A stretch of 64,000 nucleotides of DNA from Rhodoferax koreense (GTDB lineage: Bacteria; Pseudomonadota; Gammaproteobacteria; Burkholderiales; Burkholderiaceae_C), in assembly GCF_001955695.1 (NCBI RefSeq), contig NZ_CP019236.1, positions 3,286,001-3,350,000 on the forward strand, in the 5' to 3' direction. The stretch's first letter is position 1. Each line of letters starts with the position of its first letter. Under the pieces are notes generated by a model. That model did no database searches. It was given only the letters and a program-made list of their open reading frames with translations, and was not told the DNA's origin. Below are positions 46,936-56,690 of the stretch, one piece after another. Position numbers and translations under genes: made by a program.

Positions 46936-47928
46936 TCAGTCGACGGTGGCGCCGGAGGCTTTCACCACGTCGTGCCACTTGGCCAGCTCCGACTTCATGA
47001 AGCCCGCCAGTTGGGCGGGCGTGGTCGATGGCGCCGGCTCCAGGCCCTGTGCCGCCAGCACCTGTTTCACCTCGGGCTGCTGCAGCACGGTGGCGAAGGC
47101 GGTGTTCAACTTGGCGACCACTTCCGGCGGCGTGCCGGCCGGCGCCACGATGCCGAAGAACACGCTCACGTCGAAGTCCTTCACACCCTGCTCTTCCAGC
47201 GTGGGCACCTCGGGCAGCGCACGCGAGTGGCTGGCCGTGGTGACGCCCAGCACCTTGAGCTTGCCGGCCTTGATGTGCGGCAAGGCGGTCAACACATCGG
47301 TGAACGACATCGTCACCTGGCCGCCGAGCAGGTCGTTCAGGGCCGGGCCGGTGCCCTTGTACGGAATGTGCTGGATGTCGGTGCCCGAACGCATGTTGAA
47401 CAGCACGCCCGCCAGGTGCGAGGAAGCGCCATTGCCCGACGAGGCATAGCTCAGCTTGCCCGGGTTGGCGCGGGCGTAGGCGATCAGCTCCTTGACGTTG
47501 GCCGCCGGCACGCTGGGATGCACCACCAGCACATTGGGCAGGTGGCCGATCTGGATGATGGGCGCGAAACTCTTGATCGGGTCGTAGCCGATCTTCCTGT
47601 ACAGACTCACGTTGATCGCCAGGGGCCCGGAGGTGCCGAACAGCAGCGTGAGACCGTCGGTCGGCGCACGTGCCACCCACTCGGCGCCGATGTTGCCGCC
47701 GGCACCGGGCTTGTTGTCGACGATCATCGTCTGGCCGAGCAAGGGCCGGATCGCATTGGCCAACGTACGGGCCATCGCGTCGGTCGGCCCGCCCGAGGCG
47801 AACGGCACCACCAGGGTCAGCGTCTTCGACGGGAAGGCGCCGGTGTTCTCCGCCAGGGCGGACAGGGGCAGCAGCGAAGCGGCCAGCCAGCCGCCAGCGC
47901 CGAGCAGACAGGTTCTGCGTTGGGTCAT
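46936..47928 (-). CDS. Bug/TctC-family tripartite tricarboxylate transporter binding protein
   Basis: A 330-aa periplasmic protein with a signal peptide ending near ALAEN (about residue 27). Mature motifs are PSKTLTLVVPFASGGPTDAMARTLA, VDNKPGAGGNIGAEWVA, YASSGNGASSHLAG, HIPYKGTGPALNDLLGGQVTM and PAGTPPEVVAKLN. Bug proteins bind carboxylates, amides or aromatic acids. AAGGAG precedes the ATG at 47928. It sits between the acyl-CoA dehydrogenase and the CoA-transferase; no TctA/TctB partners are adjacent. Confidence 0.93.
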   Translation of the reverse strand: MTQRRTCLLGAGGWLAASLLPLSALAENTGAFPSKTLTLVVPFASGGPTDAMARTLANAIRPLLGQTMIVDNKPGAGGNIGAEWVARAPTDGLTLLFGTSGPLAINVSLYRKIGYDPIKSFAPIIQIGHLPNVLVVHPSVPAANVKELIAYARANPGKLSYASSGNGASSHLAGVLFNMRSGTDIQHIPYKGTGPALNDLLGGQVTMSFTDVLTALPHIKAGKLKVLGVTTASHSRALPEVPTLEEQGVKDFDVSVFFGIVAPAGTPPEVVAKLNTAFATVLQQPEVKQVLAAQGLEPAPSTTPAQLAGFMKSELAKWHDVVKASGATVD

Positions 47929-47978
47929 TTTTGTCTCCTTGTTGAAATGGAAATGCACCGCCACGGCCGTGCCGGAAA

Positions 47979-49709
47979 TCAGTCGCCCAGGAAAAACCGC
48001 TCTGCGGCGGTGTCGGCGGCACCGGCCGCCGTCGGATCGGCCGGCAGCAGGCGGTGGCGCACCACCAGCCCGGCCAGATGCCGGCGTTCCAGTGTGCCGA
48101 TGCGGGCCGCCTCCCAATGCATCGCCGCCGCCGAGGCCAGGTGGTACAGCGCCGACGCCGCGCGCCGGGCCAGCGGCTCGCCGCCGTCCGCCGCGGCGGC
48201 CTCGGCCAGGCGCTGCACGCGGCCCATGAGCCCGCTGAATTCATCGCGCTCCACGGTTGCCAGGTCCGCCGCCTGCAGCAGCTGCGCCAGGTGTGCCATC
48301 AGAATCGGCAAGGCGTTCTCGCGCTTGATGGCGCGTATGACGTCCAGCGCCACGATGTTGCTCGTGCCCTCCCAGATCGAGCCCAGGTGCGCGTCGCGCA
48401 CCAGCCGCGCATCGCTCCATTCCTCGATGTAGCCACAGCCGCCACGCACTTCCATCGCGTCGCCCGTCACCTTGCGTGCGTCCCGGCAGGCGCGGAACTT
48501 GATCAGCGGCGTGAGAATGCGCGCCAGGCCGTAGGCCTGGGCATCGCCGGCGTCGGCGCGGCGCAGCGCCTCGGCCGTCTGGAACACCATGCTGCGCGCC
48601 TGCTCGCTCGGCAGCAGCAGCTTCATCAGTTGCCGGCGCATCAGCGGCAGCGCGATCAGCTTGCGGCCGAAAGCCTCGCGATGGCGCGCAATGAACAGCG
48701 CCTCGCTCACCGCGCGGCGCATCAGGCCGGCGGCGCGCACCCCGTTGGACAGGCGCGAGTTGTTCACCATGTCGGCCATCTGCACGAAGCCACGCCCCGG
48801 CTCCCCGACCAGGTAGGCCCTCGCGCCCTCCAGCCGGATCTCGCCGCTGGCCATGGAGCGCGTGCCCAGCTTGTCTTTCAGCCGGATGATGCGATAGGCA
48901 TTGCGCGTGCCGTCCTCCAGTTCGCGCGGCAGCAGGAACAGCGACACCCCCTTCAGGCCCGGCGCGCCGCCGTCGACCCTGGCCAGCACCATGGCCAAGG
49001 CGGCATCCGGATTGGAGCAGAACCACTTGTCGCCTTCGAGCCGGTAAGCCCCTGGCGCTCCGTCCACCGGATAGGCCATGGTGGCGGTGGTGGCGATGTC
49101 CGAACCCGCGCCCTGCTCGGTCATGAACATCGCCCCCTGCGCCAGCGTGTCCATGTCCAGGCTGGTGAGCGCGGGCAGGTAGCGCGCCACGAGTTCGGGC
49201 GCACCGAACTTCTTCAATGTGCGGGTCAGCGAATCGGTCATCGATACCGGGCAGCACAGGCCGAACTCCGCCTGCACGAAGAGGTAGGTCAGCGTGTATT
49301 TCACCGTGGCCGGCAGCGGCCCCGACCAGCCGAGCACGTCATCACGGTGCGAGATTGCGGCCAGGGCATATTCGCCGAACGCGAGCCGCTCCATCTCGAC
49401 GTAGGCCGGGTGCTTGACGATCATCTGCCTGTCGATGCCGGCGCGCGTGCGATGGACCAACTCGGGAGGGTTCTTGTCGGCGGTGTGGGCCAGCGCGTCC
49501 AGGGTGCCCCCGGCCAGCGCGCCGAGTTGCGTCAGCCGGGGCTGTAGATGGGCCAGCAGTTCCGGCGCGAGATAGGCCGACAGCAGGGCCTGCAGGCCGG
49601 GGTCGCTGGTGAACAGGTTGACGCCGGACTGGTCGGGCACCGGATGCGGGTGAGGGATCGGCGCGGCGGCCGCCGTATGCGCGCCTGGCCTCGATGTGTC
49701 TGCGTTCAT
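47979..49709 (-). CDS. Acyl-CoA dehydrogenase family protein (AidB-like)
   Basis: A 576-aa flavoprotein, long for a standard acyl-CoA dehydrogenase and close to the AidB/isovaleryl-CoA-dehydrogenase-related group. FAD-site motifs are GAMFMTEQGAGSDIATT and LEGDKWFCSNPDA. The C-terminal part has RGGCGYIEEWSDARLVRDAHLGSIWEGTSNIVALDVIRAI. It probably oxidises the CoA thioester made by the downstream CoA-transferase (inference). AGGAGAC lies upstream of the ATG. It heads the operon and is divergent from the LysR gene, 86 nt apart. Confidence 0.92.
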   Translation of the reverse strand: MNADTSRPGAHTAAAAPIPHPHPVPDQSGVNLFTSDPGLQALLSAYLAPELLAHLQPRLTQLGALAGGTLDALAHTADKNPPELVHRTRAGIDRQMIVKHPAYVEMERLAFGEYALAAISHRDDVLGWSGPLPATVKYTLTYLFVQAEFGLCCPVSMTDSLTRTLKKFGAPELVARYLPALTSLDMDTLAQGAMFMTEQGAGSDIATTATMAYPVDGAPGAYRLEGDKWFCSNPDAALAMVLARVDGGAPGLKGVSLFLLPRELEDGTRNAYRIIRLKDKLGTRSMASGEIRLEGARAYLVGEPGRGFVQMADMVNNSRLSNGVRAAGLMRRAVSEALFIARHREAFGRKLIALPLMRRQLMKLLLPSEQARSMVFQTAEALRRADAGDAQAYGLARILTPLIKFRACRDARKVTGDAMEVRGGCGYIEEWSDARLVRDAHLGSIWEGTSNIVALDVIRAIKRENALPILMAHLAQLLQAADLATVERDEFSGLMGRVQRLAEAAAADGGEPLARRAASALYHLASAAAMHWEAARIGTLERRHLAGLVVRHRLLPADPTAAGAADTAAERFFLGD

Positions 49710-49780
49710 GGGCGTTGTCTCCTGGGCCCATTGTTGAAAACCCGTCGATGCTTGTCCAATCCCGAATATCTCTTCGACGA

Positions 49781-49786
49781 TACAAT
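49781..49786 (+). promoter_or_regulatory. -10 box TACAAT just upstream of the LysR gene
   Basis: TACAAT at 49781-49786 ends 9 nt before the ATG at 49796, leaving almost no leader. No Shine-Dalgarno is visible (the gap is a T-rich run). The promoter lies in the intergenic region shared with the acyl-CoA dehydrogenase operon. Confidence 0.4.
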
Positions 49787-49795
49787 TTTTTAATC

Positions 49796-50704
49796 ATGGA
49801 ATTCCGCCATCTGCGCTACTTTCTGGTCCTGGCCGACGAGCTGCACTTCGGCCGGGCGGCCCGCCGCCTGTCGATTTCGCAGCCACCGCTGAGCCTGAAC
49901 ATCCAGCAGCTGGAGGCCTCCGTCGGCGCGCGGCTGTTCACACGCAACAGCAAGGAAGTGCGGCTCACCGCCGCCGGCAAGGCCTTCGTCCCAGAGGCGC
50001 GGGCCCTGCTCGACCACGCCGCGGATGCGGCACGGCACGCGCGCGACGTGGCGCAGGGACTGACCGGGCGGCTGCAGGTCGGCTTCGTGGGGGCCATGCT
50101 GTTTCGTGGCCTGCCGCAGATGCTGGGCCGGTTCCAGGCCAGCAACCCCGAGGTCCGGGTGGTGCTCAAGGAGCTGAACTCGCAGGACCAGCTCGGCGAA
50201 CTCGCCCATGGGCGGCTCGACGTGGGTTTCGTGCATACCCATCGCGTCGCCGACGAGATGGCGCAGATCCTGGTGGCCGACGAGGCCTTCGTCTGCTGCC
50301 TGCCCGCCGGCCACCGGCTCGCGCGCAAGCGCAGTGTCGCCCTCGAAGCGTTGCGCGACGAGCCTTTCGTGCTGTTCGCCCGAAGCGCCTCGCCCGACTA
50401 CCACGAGCGCATCCTCGGTATCTGCGCCGATGCGGGCTTCACCCCCGACGTACGCCACGAGGTGCGGCACTGGCTCAGCGTGGTGTCCCTGGTGGCCCAG
50501 GGCATGGGGGTGGCCCTGGTGCCGGCGGCGCTGCGGCGTTCGGGCATGGACGGTGCCGTGTTCGTGCGGCTGGACCGCTCCACCGCCAACTCGCAGGCCT
50601 ACTGCGTCTGGAAAACTCCGCAGGACAACGCCGCGCTGGCCGCCTTCCTGGCGGTGGTACGGGCCGCTGCACCGGCGGCTGCGTCGCCTGCCCCGCCGGG
50701 ATAG
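49796..50704 (+). CDS. LysR family transcriptional regulator
   Basis: A 302-aa regulator. The N-terminal winged helix is MEFRHLRYFLVLADELHFGRAARRLSISQPPLSLNIQQLEA; the effector-binding domain has GRLQVGFVGAM and VSLVAQGMGVALVP. It probably controls the divergent acyl-CoA dehydrogenase-Bug-CoA-transferase operon, the typical LysR layout. A frame upstream to 49694 is rejected because the family begins at MEFRHLRYF. Confidence 0.94.
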   Translation: MEFRHLRYFLVLADELHFGRAARRLSISQPPLSLNIQQLEASVGARLFTRNSKEVRLTAAGKAFVPEARALLDHAADAARHARDVAQGLTGRLQVGFVGAMLFRGLPQMLGRFQASNPEVRVVLKELNSQDQLGELAHGRLDVGFVHTHRVADEMAQILVADEAFVCCLPAGHRLARKRSVALEALRDEPFVLFARSASPDYHERILGICADAGFTPDVRHEVRHWLSVVSLVAQGMGVALVPAALRRSGMDGAVFVRLDRSTANSQAYCVWKTPQDNAALAAFLAVVRAAAPAAASPAPPG

Positions 50705-50768
50705 GGCATACGATCCGAGCTCTCATTCCCGATTTCCGACTGCCCTTTTCCCATCACCGGTTTCATCC

Positions 50769-51689
50769 ATGCACACCATCCCACAACCTCAACCCGACGC
50801 CCGTCCCGACGAGCGCCTGCGCTTATCGCCCCTGGTACTCGGCCTCTGGCGCGCCGGCCGCGTGCAGCTGCCACGGCCTCGCCTGGTCGAACTGATCGCC
50901 GCCAGCCTCGATGTCGGCATCGACACCTTCGATCTCGCCGACATCTATGGCAACTACGCTGGGGAACAGGCTTTCGGCGACGCCCTGGCCGCATCGCGCG
51001 TCCCGCGCGACCGGGTCCGCCTGGTCAGCAAGGGCGGCGTGTGCCTGGTCTCCGACGCACGGCCCGCGCACCGCGTGAAGCACTACGACAACGGCGCGGC
51101 CCACCTGCGCGCGAGCCTCGACGCGTCCCTGCAGAAACTGCGCACCGACCACCTGGACCTCTTCCTCGTGCACCGGCCCGATTTCCTGTTCGACGCGGAC
51201 GAACTGGCCGACACGCTGCGCCAGATGGTACGGGCCGGCAAGGCGCGGCATGTCGGCGTCTCCAACTTCAGCCCGTCTCAGCAGCGGCTGCTGGCCGCGC
51301 GCCTGCCGGAGTTGGCGGCGAACCAGATCGAGCTCTCCGTGCTGCGCCGCGCGCCGTTCGAAGACGGCACGCTCGACCTCTGCCAGGAGCAGCACTGCAT
51401 CCCCATGGCCTGGTCGCCGCTGGGCGGCGGCGCGCTGTTCACCGCGGACGCCCCGGACATGCAGCGCCTGCGCACCGCGCTCGCCGAGGTCGGCGAAGCC
51501 CTCGGCAGTGCCACGCCGGACCAGGTGGCCCTGGCCTGGCTGATGCGCCATCCGTCCGGCGTCATCCCGGTGCTGGGCACGACCGATCCGGCCCGGGTGC
51601 GCATCGCCGCCGGCGCCGCCGATTTGCGCCTGGACCGCCAGCAGTGGTACCACATCTGGCAGGCCGCCACCGGTTGCGCAGTGGCCTGA
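50769..51689 (+). CDS. Aldo/keto reductase
   Basis: A 306-aa NADPH-dependent oxidoreductase of the YdhF-like group. Catalytic residues are visible: D and Y in GIDTFDLADIYGNYAGEQAFGDAL, K in VRLVSKGGV and H in LDLFLVHRPDFLFDADEL. The nucleotide-binding end has VIPVLGTTDPARV. The start at 50769 (MHTIPQPQPDARP) is the first ATG after the LysR gene. It may be co-transcribed with it (64-nt gap). Confidence 0.92.
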   Translation: MHTIPQPQPDARPDERLRLSPLVLGLWRAGRVQLPRPRLVELIAASLDVGIDTFDLADIYGNYAGEQAFGDALAASRVPRDRVRLVSKGGVCLVSDARPAHRVKHYDNGAAHLRASLDASLQKLRTDHLDLFLVHRPDFLFDADELADTLRQMVRAGKARHVGVSNFSPSQQRLLAARLPELAANQIELSVLRRAPFEDGTLDLCQEQHCIPMAWSPLGGGALFTADAPDMQRLRTALAEVGEALGSATPDQVALAWLMRHPSGVIPVLGTTDPARVRIAAGAADLRLDRQQWYHIWQAATGCAVA

Positions 51690-51854
51690 TCTCCGTGGGG
51701 TGATGTGGGCCACCGCGCGAGCGGGCACGGTTTCATCCACCGTTTGACGGAGCACGCGCGCTTTCATCGCATGACGGAAGGATGACGCGTCAGGTGGGTC
51801 TCCCGAACATGTTGTTGCTTCAGCCCGAAGTACCAACATCTCAAGGACAAAGCC

Positions 51855-53864
51855 ATGAAAACACGTACGAAACTTGCACTGCTGACGGCGGCCAGCCTGC
51901 TGGCCGCCTGCGGAGGCGGTAGCGGTGGCGGCGCAGAAGTTGCCGCGCCAGCCCCTGCGCCGGCCCCTGAGACCAGCATGCTGTCGCTCACGGTCATCGA
52001 CGGCCCCCTCAGCGGCGCCAAGGTGTGCCTGGACCTGAACGGCAATGGCGCCTGCGACGCCGACGAACCCTTCGGCACCAGCACGGCGGGCGGCGCTGTC
52101 AGTTTCCCGGTGCTCGCTTCGGCTCTGGGCAAGTACCCGGTCGTGGCGGAAGTGCCGGTGGGCGCGATCGATGAAGACGATCCGAACACCCCGGTCGCCA
52201 CGGCCTACCGGCTCACGGCCCCGGTGTCGAACCCGGTCATCAGCCCATTGACGACCCTTGTGCAGCAGATGGTGAGCACCCTGGGCTTGAGCCCCGCAGC
52301 GGCGGCGGACACGTTGCAGGCGCAGGCAGGCCTGAGCAGTTCCCCCCTGGCCAACTACGTGGCGGCGGCGACCGCCGATGCGCAATCGGCCAACGCAGCC
52401 CGCATCCTGGTGGCGGCCATCCAGAGCCAGACCGTTGCACTGGGCAGTTCCGCCGACATCCAGAAGGCGATCCTGGCCAACGCCACCAACCTGCTGACAG
52501 CCGCCGTGCTGGCGGGCAGCGACGCCAGCGTGGCCGACGCCTGTGGGGACAGGAAGTCGGCCGCTTGCAAATCGGCTATCGCCAGCGCCGTCGGCACCGT
52601 GGTGGCCGACGCCGGCCTCACGCCCGCCACCGCAGCCGCGGCCGTGAGTCTGGCCACTGCGCCGGCCGTTACCGAAAGCAGCACGCCGGTGGCCAGCTTC
52701 TCGCTGGATTGGGTGAACGCGGGCGACACCGCCAACTGGTACACGCGCATCTTCACCTCTACCGCCGCCGAAGCCACGCCGGACGCCAACGGCCTGACCC
52801 GTTACCGCTCGATCCGACACGCCAGGGTCGCCGGCGTCGACACGATCTGGAACATCAACAATGACCCGGCGCGCGCCGGCGACCTGCACTGGAGCGGCAC
52901 GGCCTGGGTCGGCTGCACGGTGGATTTCCAGAACACCAGCACCGTGCGCGACGCGCAGGGCCGCAGCAGCTACAACAATTGCGACGGCCGCAACCTCGGC
53001 ACGACGCAACGCGTCACGTCCGACATCTCCAGCCGGTCGATGGCGGACATCTTCGCGTTGATCCAGAGCACCCGCACCGACGGCGGCAACTGGGGCAAGG
53101 CGCCGACCTGGTTCACCGGTGCGGTGACGGCCAGCGTGGGCACCGCGACCTTCCCCGCCGAGTCACGCCTGATCTCGCAAACCGACACCACCACCGCCAC
53201 GGCCATCGGCTACGACGTGCGAACCAGCAACATCGTCACCGTCGCCGACGCGGATGTCGCCGCCGGCGGCAACGCCACAGTGAACCGCCAGGTGGCCTGC
53301 AACGTCAGCGGGAACAATGCGTCGCAGGCCGTCACGCTGGAGACCATGATCGCGCGCAATCCGGGCACGCCATGCATCTACAACCAGCAGACCGACAGTG
53401 GCCTGAATGGGCAGAGCTACACCAGCCTGACACCCAACGAAGGCTGGGGCAACACCACGACTTCGATGGGCACGCTGGGCAATGCACCGGTCGGCCCCGG
53501 CACCACGGCGGGCTTCTACACCACCAACACCAGGCTGCGGGTGTCCTTTGCGGGCGGCAGCAGCAATGCCACCACCTACTACACCTGCCTGCAACGTGCC
53601 TCGAACGACTCGACTCGCAACTGCACCGTGGCCGGTACCGGCACCTACACCATCACGACCCTCGGCGATGGCCGCGTGATGACCTTCAGCGGCCTGCCGA
53701 CGAAATTTGCGGCACTGAGTTATGAACGGGTGTTCGTCGAGCGGGGCGGCCAGGTGTACTGGGGGTTCAAGGACCGCCTCAGCACCGTCAAGACCGTGCG
53801 CCTGAACGGCACTGCTGGCAACGCCGTGCTGAGCCAGCTCGGGCTGCCGACCTTCACACCCTGA
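51855..53864 (+). CDS. Large secreted lipoprotein, unknown function
   Basis: A 669-aa protein with a lipoprotein signal peptide: lipobox LAAC with C19, followed by a glycine-rich tether GGGSGGG and an Ala-Pro spacer. Residues about 44-75 hold VIDGPLSGAKVCLDLNGNGACDADEP, a repeat-like motif with calcium-ligand-like DLNGNGxCD seen in many bacterial surface lipoproteins. An Ala-rich helical region follows (about 125-275), then a beta-rich Thr/Asn-rich domain (about 280-669). AAGGA precedes the ATG. I do not recognise a specific function; a surface or adhesion role is inferred from design. A terminator hairpin follows. Confidence 0.8.
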   Translation: MKTRTKLALLTAASLLAACGGGSGGGAEVAAPAPAPAPETSMLSLTVIDGPLSGAKVCLDLNGNGACDADEPFGTSTAGGAVSFPVLASALGKYPVVAEVPVGAIDEDDPNTPVATAYRLTAPVSNPVISPLTTLVQQMVSTLGLSPAAAADTLQAQAGLSSSPLANYVAAATADAQSANAARILVAAIQSQTVALGSSADIQKAILANATNLLTAAVLAGSDASVADACGDRKSAACKSAIASAVGTVVADAGLTPATAAAAVSLATAPAVTESSTPVASFSLDWVNAGDTANWYTRIFTSTAAEATPDANGLTRYRSIRHARVAGVDTIWNINNDPARAGDLHWSGTAWVGCTVDFQNTSTVRDAQGRSSYNNCDGRNLGTTQRVTSDISSRSMADIFALIQSTRTDGGNWGKAPTWFTGAVTASVGTATFPAESRLISQTDTTTATAIGYDVRTSNIVTVADADVAAGGNATVNRQVACNVSGNNASQAVTLETMIARNPGTPCIYNQQTDSGLNGQSYTSLTPNEGWGNTTTSMGTLGNAPVGPGTTAGFYTTNTRLRVSFAGGSSNATTYYTCLQRASNDSTRNCTVAGTGTYTITTLGDGRVMTFSGLPTKFAALSYERVFVERGGQVYWGFKDRLSTVKTVRLNGTAGNAVLSQLGLPTFTP

Positions 53865-53873
53865 ACCCGTTCC

Positions 53874-53909
53874 GGGCGAGAATGGCAAGGCGCCTCTCGC
53901 CCCCTTTTG
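53874..53909 (+). terminator. Intrinsic terminator after the large lipoprotein
   Basis: Arms GGGCGAGA (53874-53881) and TCTCGCCC (53895-53902) with a 13-nt loop, followed by CCTTTT. Confidence 0.55.
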
Positions 53910-53938
53910 TCACCACTTTCGCGTTCAACGGAGCCCTC

Positions 53939-54166
53939 ATGCCTCTTGTCAACATCCGCCTCACTCGCCGCGAGAAACCCACCACCCGCGAACAGAAGGC
54001 CGCCCTGATCGCCGGCGTCACGCAACTGATGCAGGACGTGCTCGACAAGCGCCGGGACAGCGTGGTGGTCATCATCGACGAGGTCGATCCCGACAACTGG
54101 GGCGAAGGCGGCGATTCGGTCACCGTGCTGCGCGAGCGACGCGCGCGGCAGGGCCAGCAGCAGTAG
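53939..54166 (+). CDS. 4-oxalocrotonate tautomerase family protein
   Basis: A 75-aa protein with Pro2 (catalytic Pro1 after Met removal) and the family pattern MPLVNIRLTRRE, EQKAALIAGVTQLMQDVLDKRRDSVVVIIDEVDPDNWGEGG. It interconverts enol and keto forms of unknown substrates. The start at 53939 follows the tautomerase N-terminus, replacing a longer frame. It ends directly at the stop of the convergent channel gene (54167), with no gap. Confidence 0.93.
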   Translation: MPLVNIRLTRREKPTTREQKAALIAGVTQLMQDVLDKRRDSVVVIIDEVDPDNWGEGGDSVTVLRERRARQGQQQ

Positions 54167-56602
54167 CTACGCCAGCGGCGGCGGCACGGCGGGGGGCCCG
54201 CCCAGCCCTGTCAGGCCCGGCCCCATCAGGATGGTCGACGGGTTGGACAGCGTGAGCTTGGCCTCGCGCAACTGCTGCAGCACCTCGAACAGCAGCGCAC
54301 TGCGCACGTTGTAGGCCAGGCGCGGCGAGTTCACGTAGCCGGTGGCGTTGAACACCAGCCGGCCGTTGTCGATGCCGTCCAGCGCGACGTTCGGCGCGGG
54401 GCTGTCCAGCACGTCGCCGTGCGCCTGGAAGGCCGCCAGCAACAGGTCGCGCACGCGCAGCGCATCGGTGTCCAGCGGCATCGGCAGCTTGATCTGCACC
54501 AGGCCGAGCGGGCTGGCCATGGTCACGTTGCGCACGGTCTTGGTGATGAACTCGGAATTGGGCACGATCACCGTGGAGCGGTCGCCCATCTGGATCTCGG
54601 TGGCGCGCACGTTGATGCGGCGGATGTCGCCCTCCACGCCGCCGAGCGCCACCCAGTCGCCGACCTTGACCGGCCGCTCGGCCAGCAGGATCAGCCCCGA
54701 GACGAAGTTCTGCACCACCGCCTGCAGGCCGAAACCGATCCCCACCGACAGGGCACTCGCCACCCAGGCGATGCGTTCCAGCCCGATGCCCACGGCCGAC
54801 ATTGCCAGCGCCACGGCCAGCACCACGCCCGCGTAGTTGAACAGGGTGACGGCCGAGGTCTGCATGCCGGCGTCCAGGCTGGTGGTGGGCAGCAGCTTGG
54901 CCGTGAGCCAGCCCTTGAGCAGGCGCACCGCCGTCAAGCCCAGCACCAGCACCAGCAGGGCCTGTAGCACGGCATCCGGGCGCAGGTTGACCTCGCCGAT
55001 CGACAGGCCCGCGCTGATCTCGCCGGTGCGCTGGAACAGCTCGGACGGCCCCTCCCCGAACGGCGCCACGATCAGGATCAGCGCCACCAGCGCGATGAAC
55101 ACACGCAGCGCGCCCGACAGCAATACCGCGAACTGGTTGCGCAAGCGCCAGACGACGGGCTTGTCCGCGGCATTCGCAGGCGCGTCCGCCGCGCCTTCGG
55201 GCTCGCGCACGGCCAGCCAGCCCATGCACACGTCGTCGATGAACACCGACAGCAAGTAGGCGGACAGCACGACCACACCGAACCAGGCCACCTGGCGCAC
55301 GGCAAAACTGCCGAAGGCCACGTAGCCCAGCACCAGGCTGCCGATGCTGGTCACCAGGACCAGCCAGACCACCGCCGTGAGCGCGGCCAGCCAGGTCGGC
55401 CGCCGGGGCGGGCCGTCCTCGCGCGGCTTGGTCTCGGCCTCCTCGATGCGGCGCAGCCGTTCGCCACGCATCACCACCCACACCATCACGAGGCCCAGGG
55501 CCAGCGCCTGGATGCAGTTCAGCGCCACCGTGGTCGCCAGGCTGGCGTTGACCAGCGCGTACAAGCGCTCGGCCACCCAGCCTGCCACGGTGATCACCCC
55601 GAGCGCCAGCGGAAAGGCGCGCAGCCCGCGCGCCACGCCGTCGGGCATGTGCGACAGCCGCCAGCTCGGCCGCGCCGGCGACAGCAGGGCGTTGCCCAGG
55701 CCGGTCACATAGCCGCCGAAGATCAGCAAGCCGACGGTGTGCGTGAGCAGTTCGTCGGCGGTATCGGGCAGCGGCGCGTCCCAGACCAGCACCTGGTACG
55801 CCACCATCGCGATCAGGCCCGGTGCCAGCGCGGCCAGCGCCGTATGCAGCAGCGCATAGAGCGAACGCCGCAGCCGCCCGGGGGGCACCCGGGTCGTCAC
55901 CACGCGCAACACCGCGCGGCCGGCCCACAGGCGCAGCCCCACGATCAGGACCACCGCCAGCAGCCCGCCGGCCCAGACGCCGGCCGTGGTCCGCGCCACG
56001 GCGGCCGACAGCTGCGCACCCAGGCTCGACAGCCGCCCGGCATCCTGCACGAAGTTGTCGGCCAGTTCCGACCAGAACGGCTTGGCCAGGATCGAAGCCG
56101 TGCGTTCGCCGAGATGGGCCTGGAATTGCGAGCGGCGCTGCGCCCAGATCTGGTCGGCCGCCTGCTCGCCTTCGACCGACAGCAGCCGCGCGAGCTTTAC
56201 GTTCGCATCCAGCGTCACCCGGCTTTTTTCGAGGTCGGCGCGCAGCTTGGCGATGTCGGCCGGCTCCTTCTTGTCGGCCGGCGGCGCACCGAGTTCGGCC
56301 AGCCGCGCCTGCACGCCGGCCAGTTGCGGGGCCAGCCGCGTGGCGGTGGCATCGGCCTGGTCGCGCGCGGCCAGGGCGGCGGTGCGCAAAGCCAGCAGGC
56401 TGTCGTCGTCGCGCGCCGTCGCAAGGCTCTTCTGCACCAGCTGGATCTGGCTGCGTGCCTGATCCAGGGCCGCATCGTCGTCGACGGGCGCCGCGGCGGC
56501 TTGCTGCGCACGGGCCGCGCCGCAAGCCAGGCACAGCGCCATCAACACGGCCAGAAACAGGCTGCGCGGCGGTGGGAAACAAAACAATCGGGTCATCGGC
56601 AT
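54167..56602 (-). CDS. Mechanosensitive ion channel protein with DUF3772 (MscS family, MscK-like)
   Basis: An ~811-aa channel. It has a signal peptide, then a periplasmic DUF3772 helical domain (about 30-180), about eleven transmembrane helices, and the C-terminal MscS core: WVASALSVGIGFGLQAVVQNFVSGLILLAERPVKVGDWV with the beta-domain DIRRINVRATEIQMGDRSTVIVPNSEFI. It opens on membrane tension to relieve osmotic shock. The start is uncertain: 56602 gives MPMTRLFCFPP with a clean signal peptide, while 56683 in the same frame has a G-rich Shine-Dalgarno. Confidence 0.9.
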   Translation of the reverse strand: MPMTRLFCFPPPRSLFLAVLMALCLACGAARAQQAAAAPVDDDAALDQARSQIQLVQKSLATARDDDSLLALRTAALAARDQADATATRLAPQLAGVQARLAELGAPPADKKEPADIAKLRADLEKSRVTLDANVKLARLLSVEGEQAADQIWAQRRSQFQAHLGERTASILAKPFWSELADNFVQDAGRLSSLGAQLSAAVARTTAGVWAGGLLAVVLIVGLRLWAGRAVLRVVTTRVPPGRLRRSLYALLHTALAALAPGLIAMVAYQVLVWDAPLPDTADELLTHTVGLLIFGGYVTGLGNALLSPARPSWRLSHMPDGVARGLRAFPLALGVITVAGWVAERLYALVNASLATTVALNCIQALALGLVMVWVVMRGERLRRIEEAETKPREDGPPRRPTWLAALTAVVWLVLVTSIGSLVLGYVAFGSFAVRQVAWFGVVVLSAYLLSVFIDDVCMGWLAVREPEGAADAPANAADKPVVWRLRNQFAVLLSGALRVFIALVALILIVAPFGEGPSELFQRTGEISAGLSIGEVNLRPDAVLQALLVLVLGLTAVRLLKGWLTAKLLPTTSLDAGMQTSAVTLFNYAGVVLAVALAMSAVGIGLERIAWVASALSVGIGFGLQAVVQNFVSGLILLAERPVKVGDWVALGGVEGDIRRINVRATEIQMGDRSTVIVPNSEFITKTVRNVTMASPLGLVQIKLPMPLDTDALRVRDLLLAAFQAHGDVLDSPAPNVALDGIDNGRLVFNATGYVNSPRLAYNVRSALLFEVLQQLREAKLTLSNPSTILMGPGLTGLGGPPAVPPPLA

Positions 56603-56690
56603 CGGAATCTGACGGAGGAAAGGCGATAGCATGCCATGTACGCGTCGATCCACCCGACGCACCCAGATTCCAGCCATTGACATGAAACAG

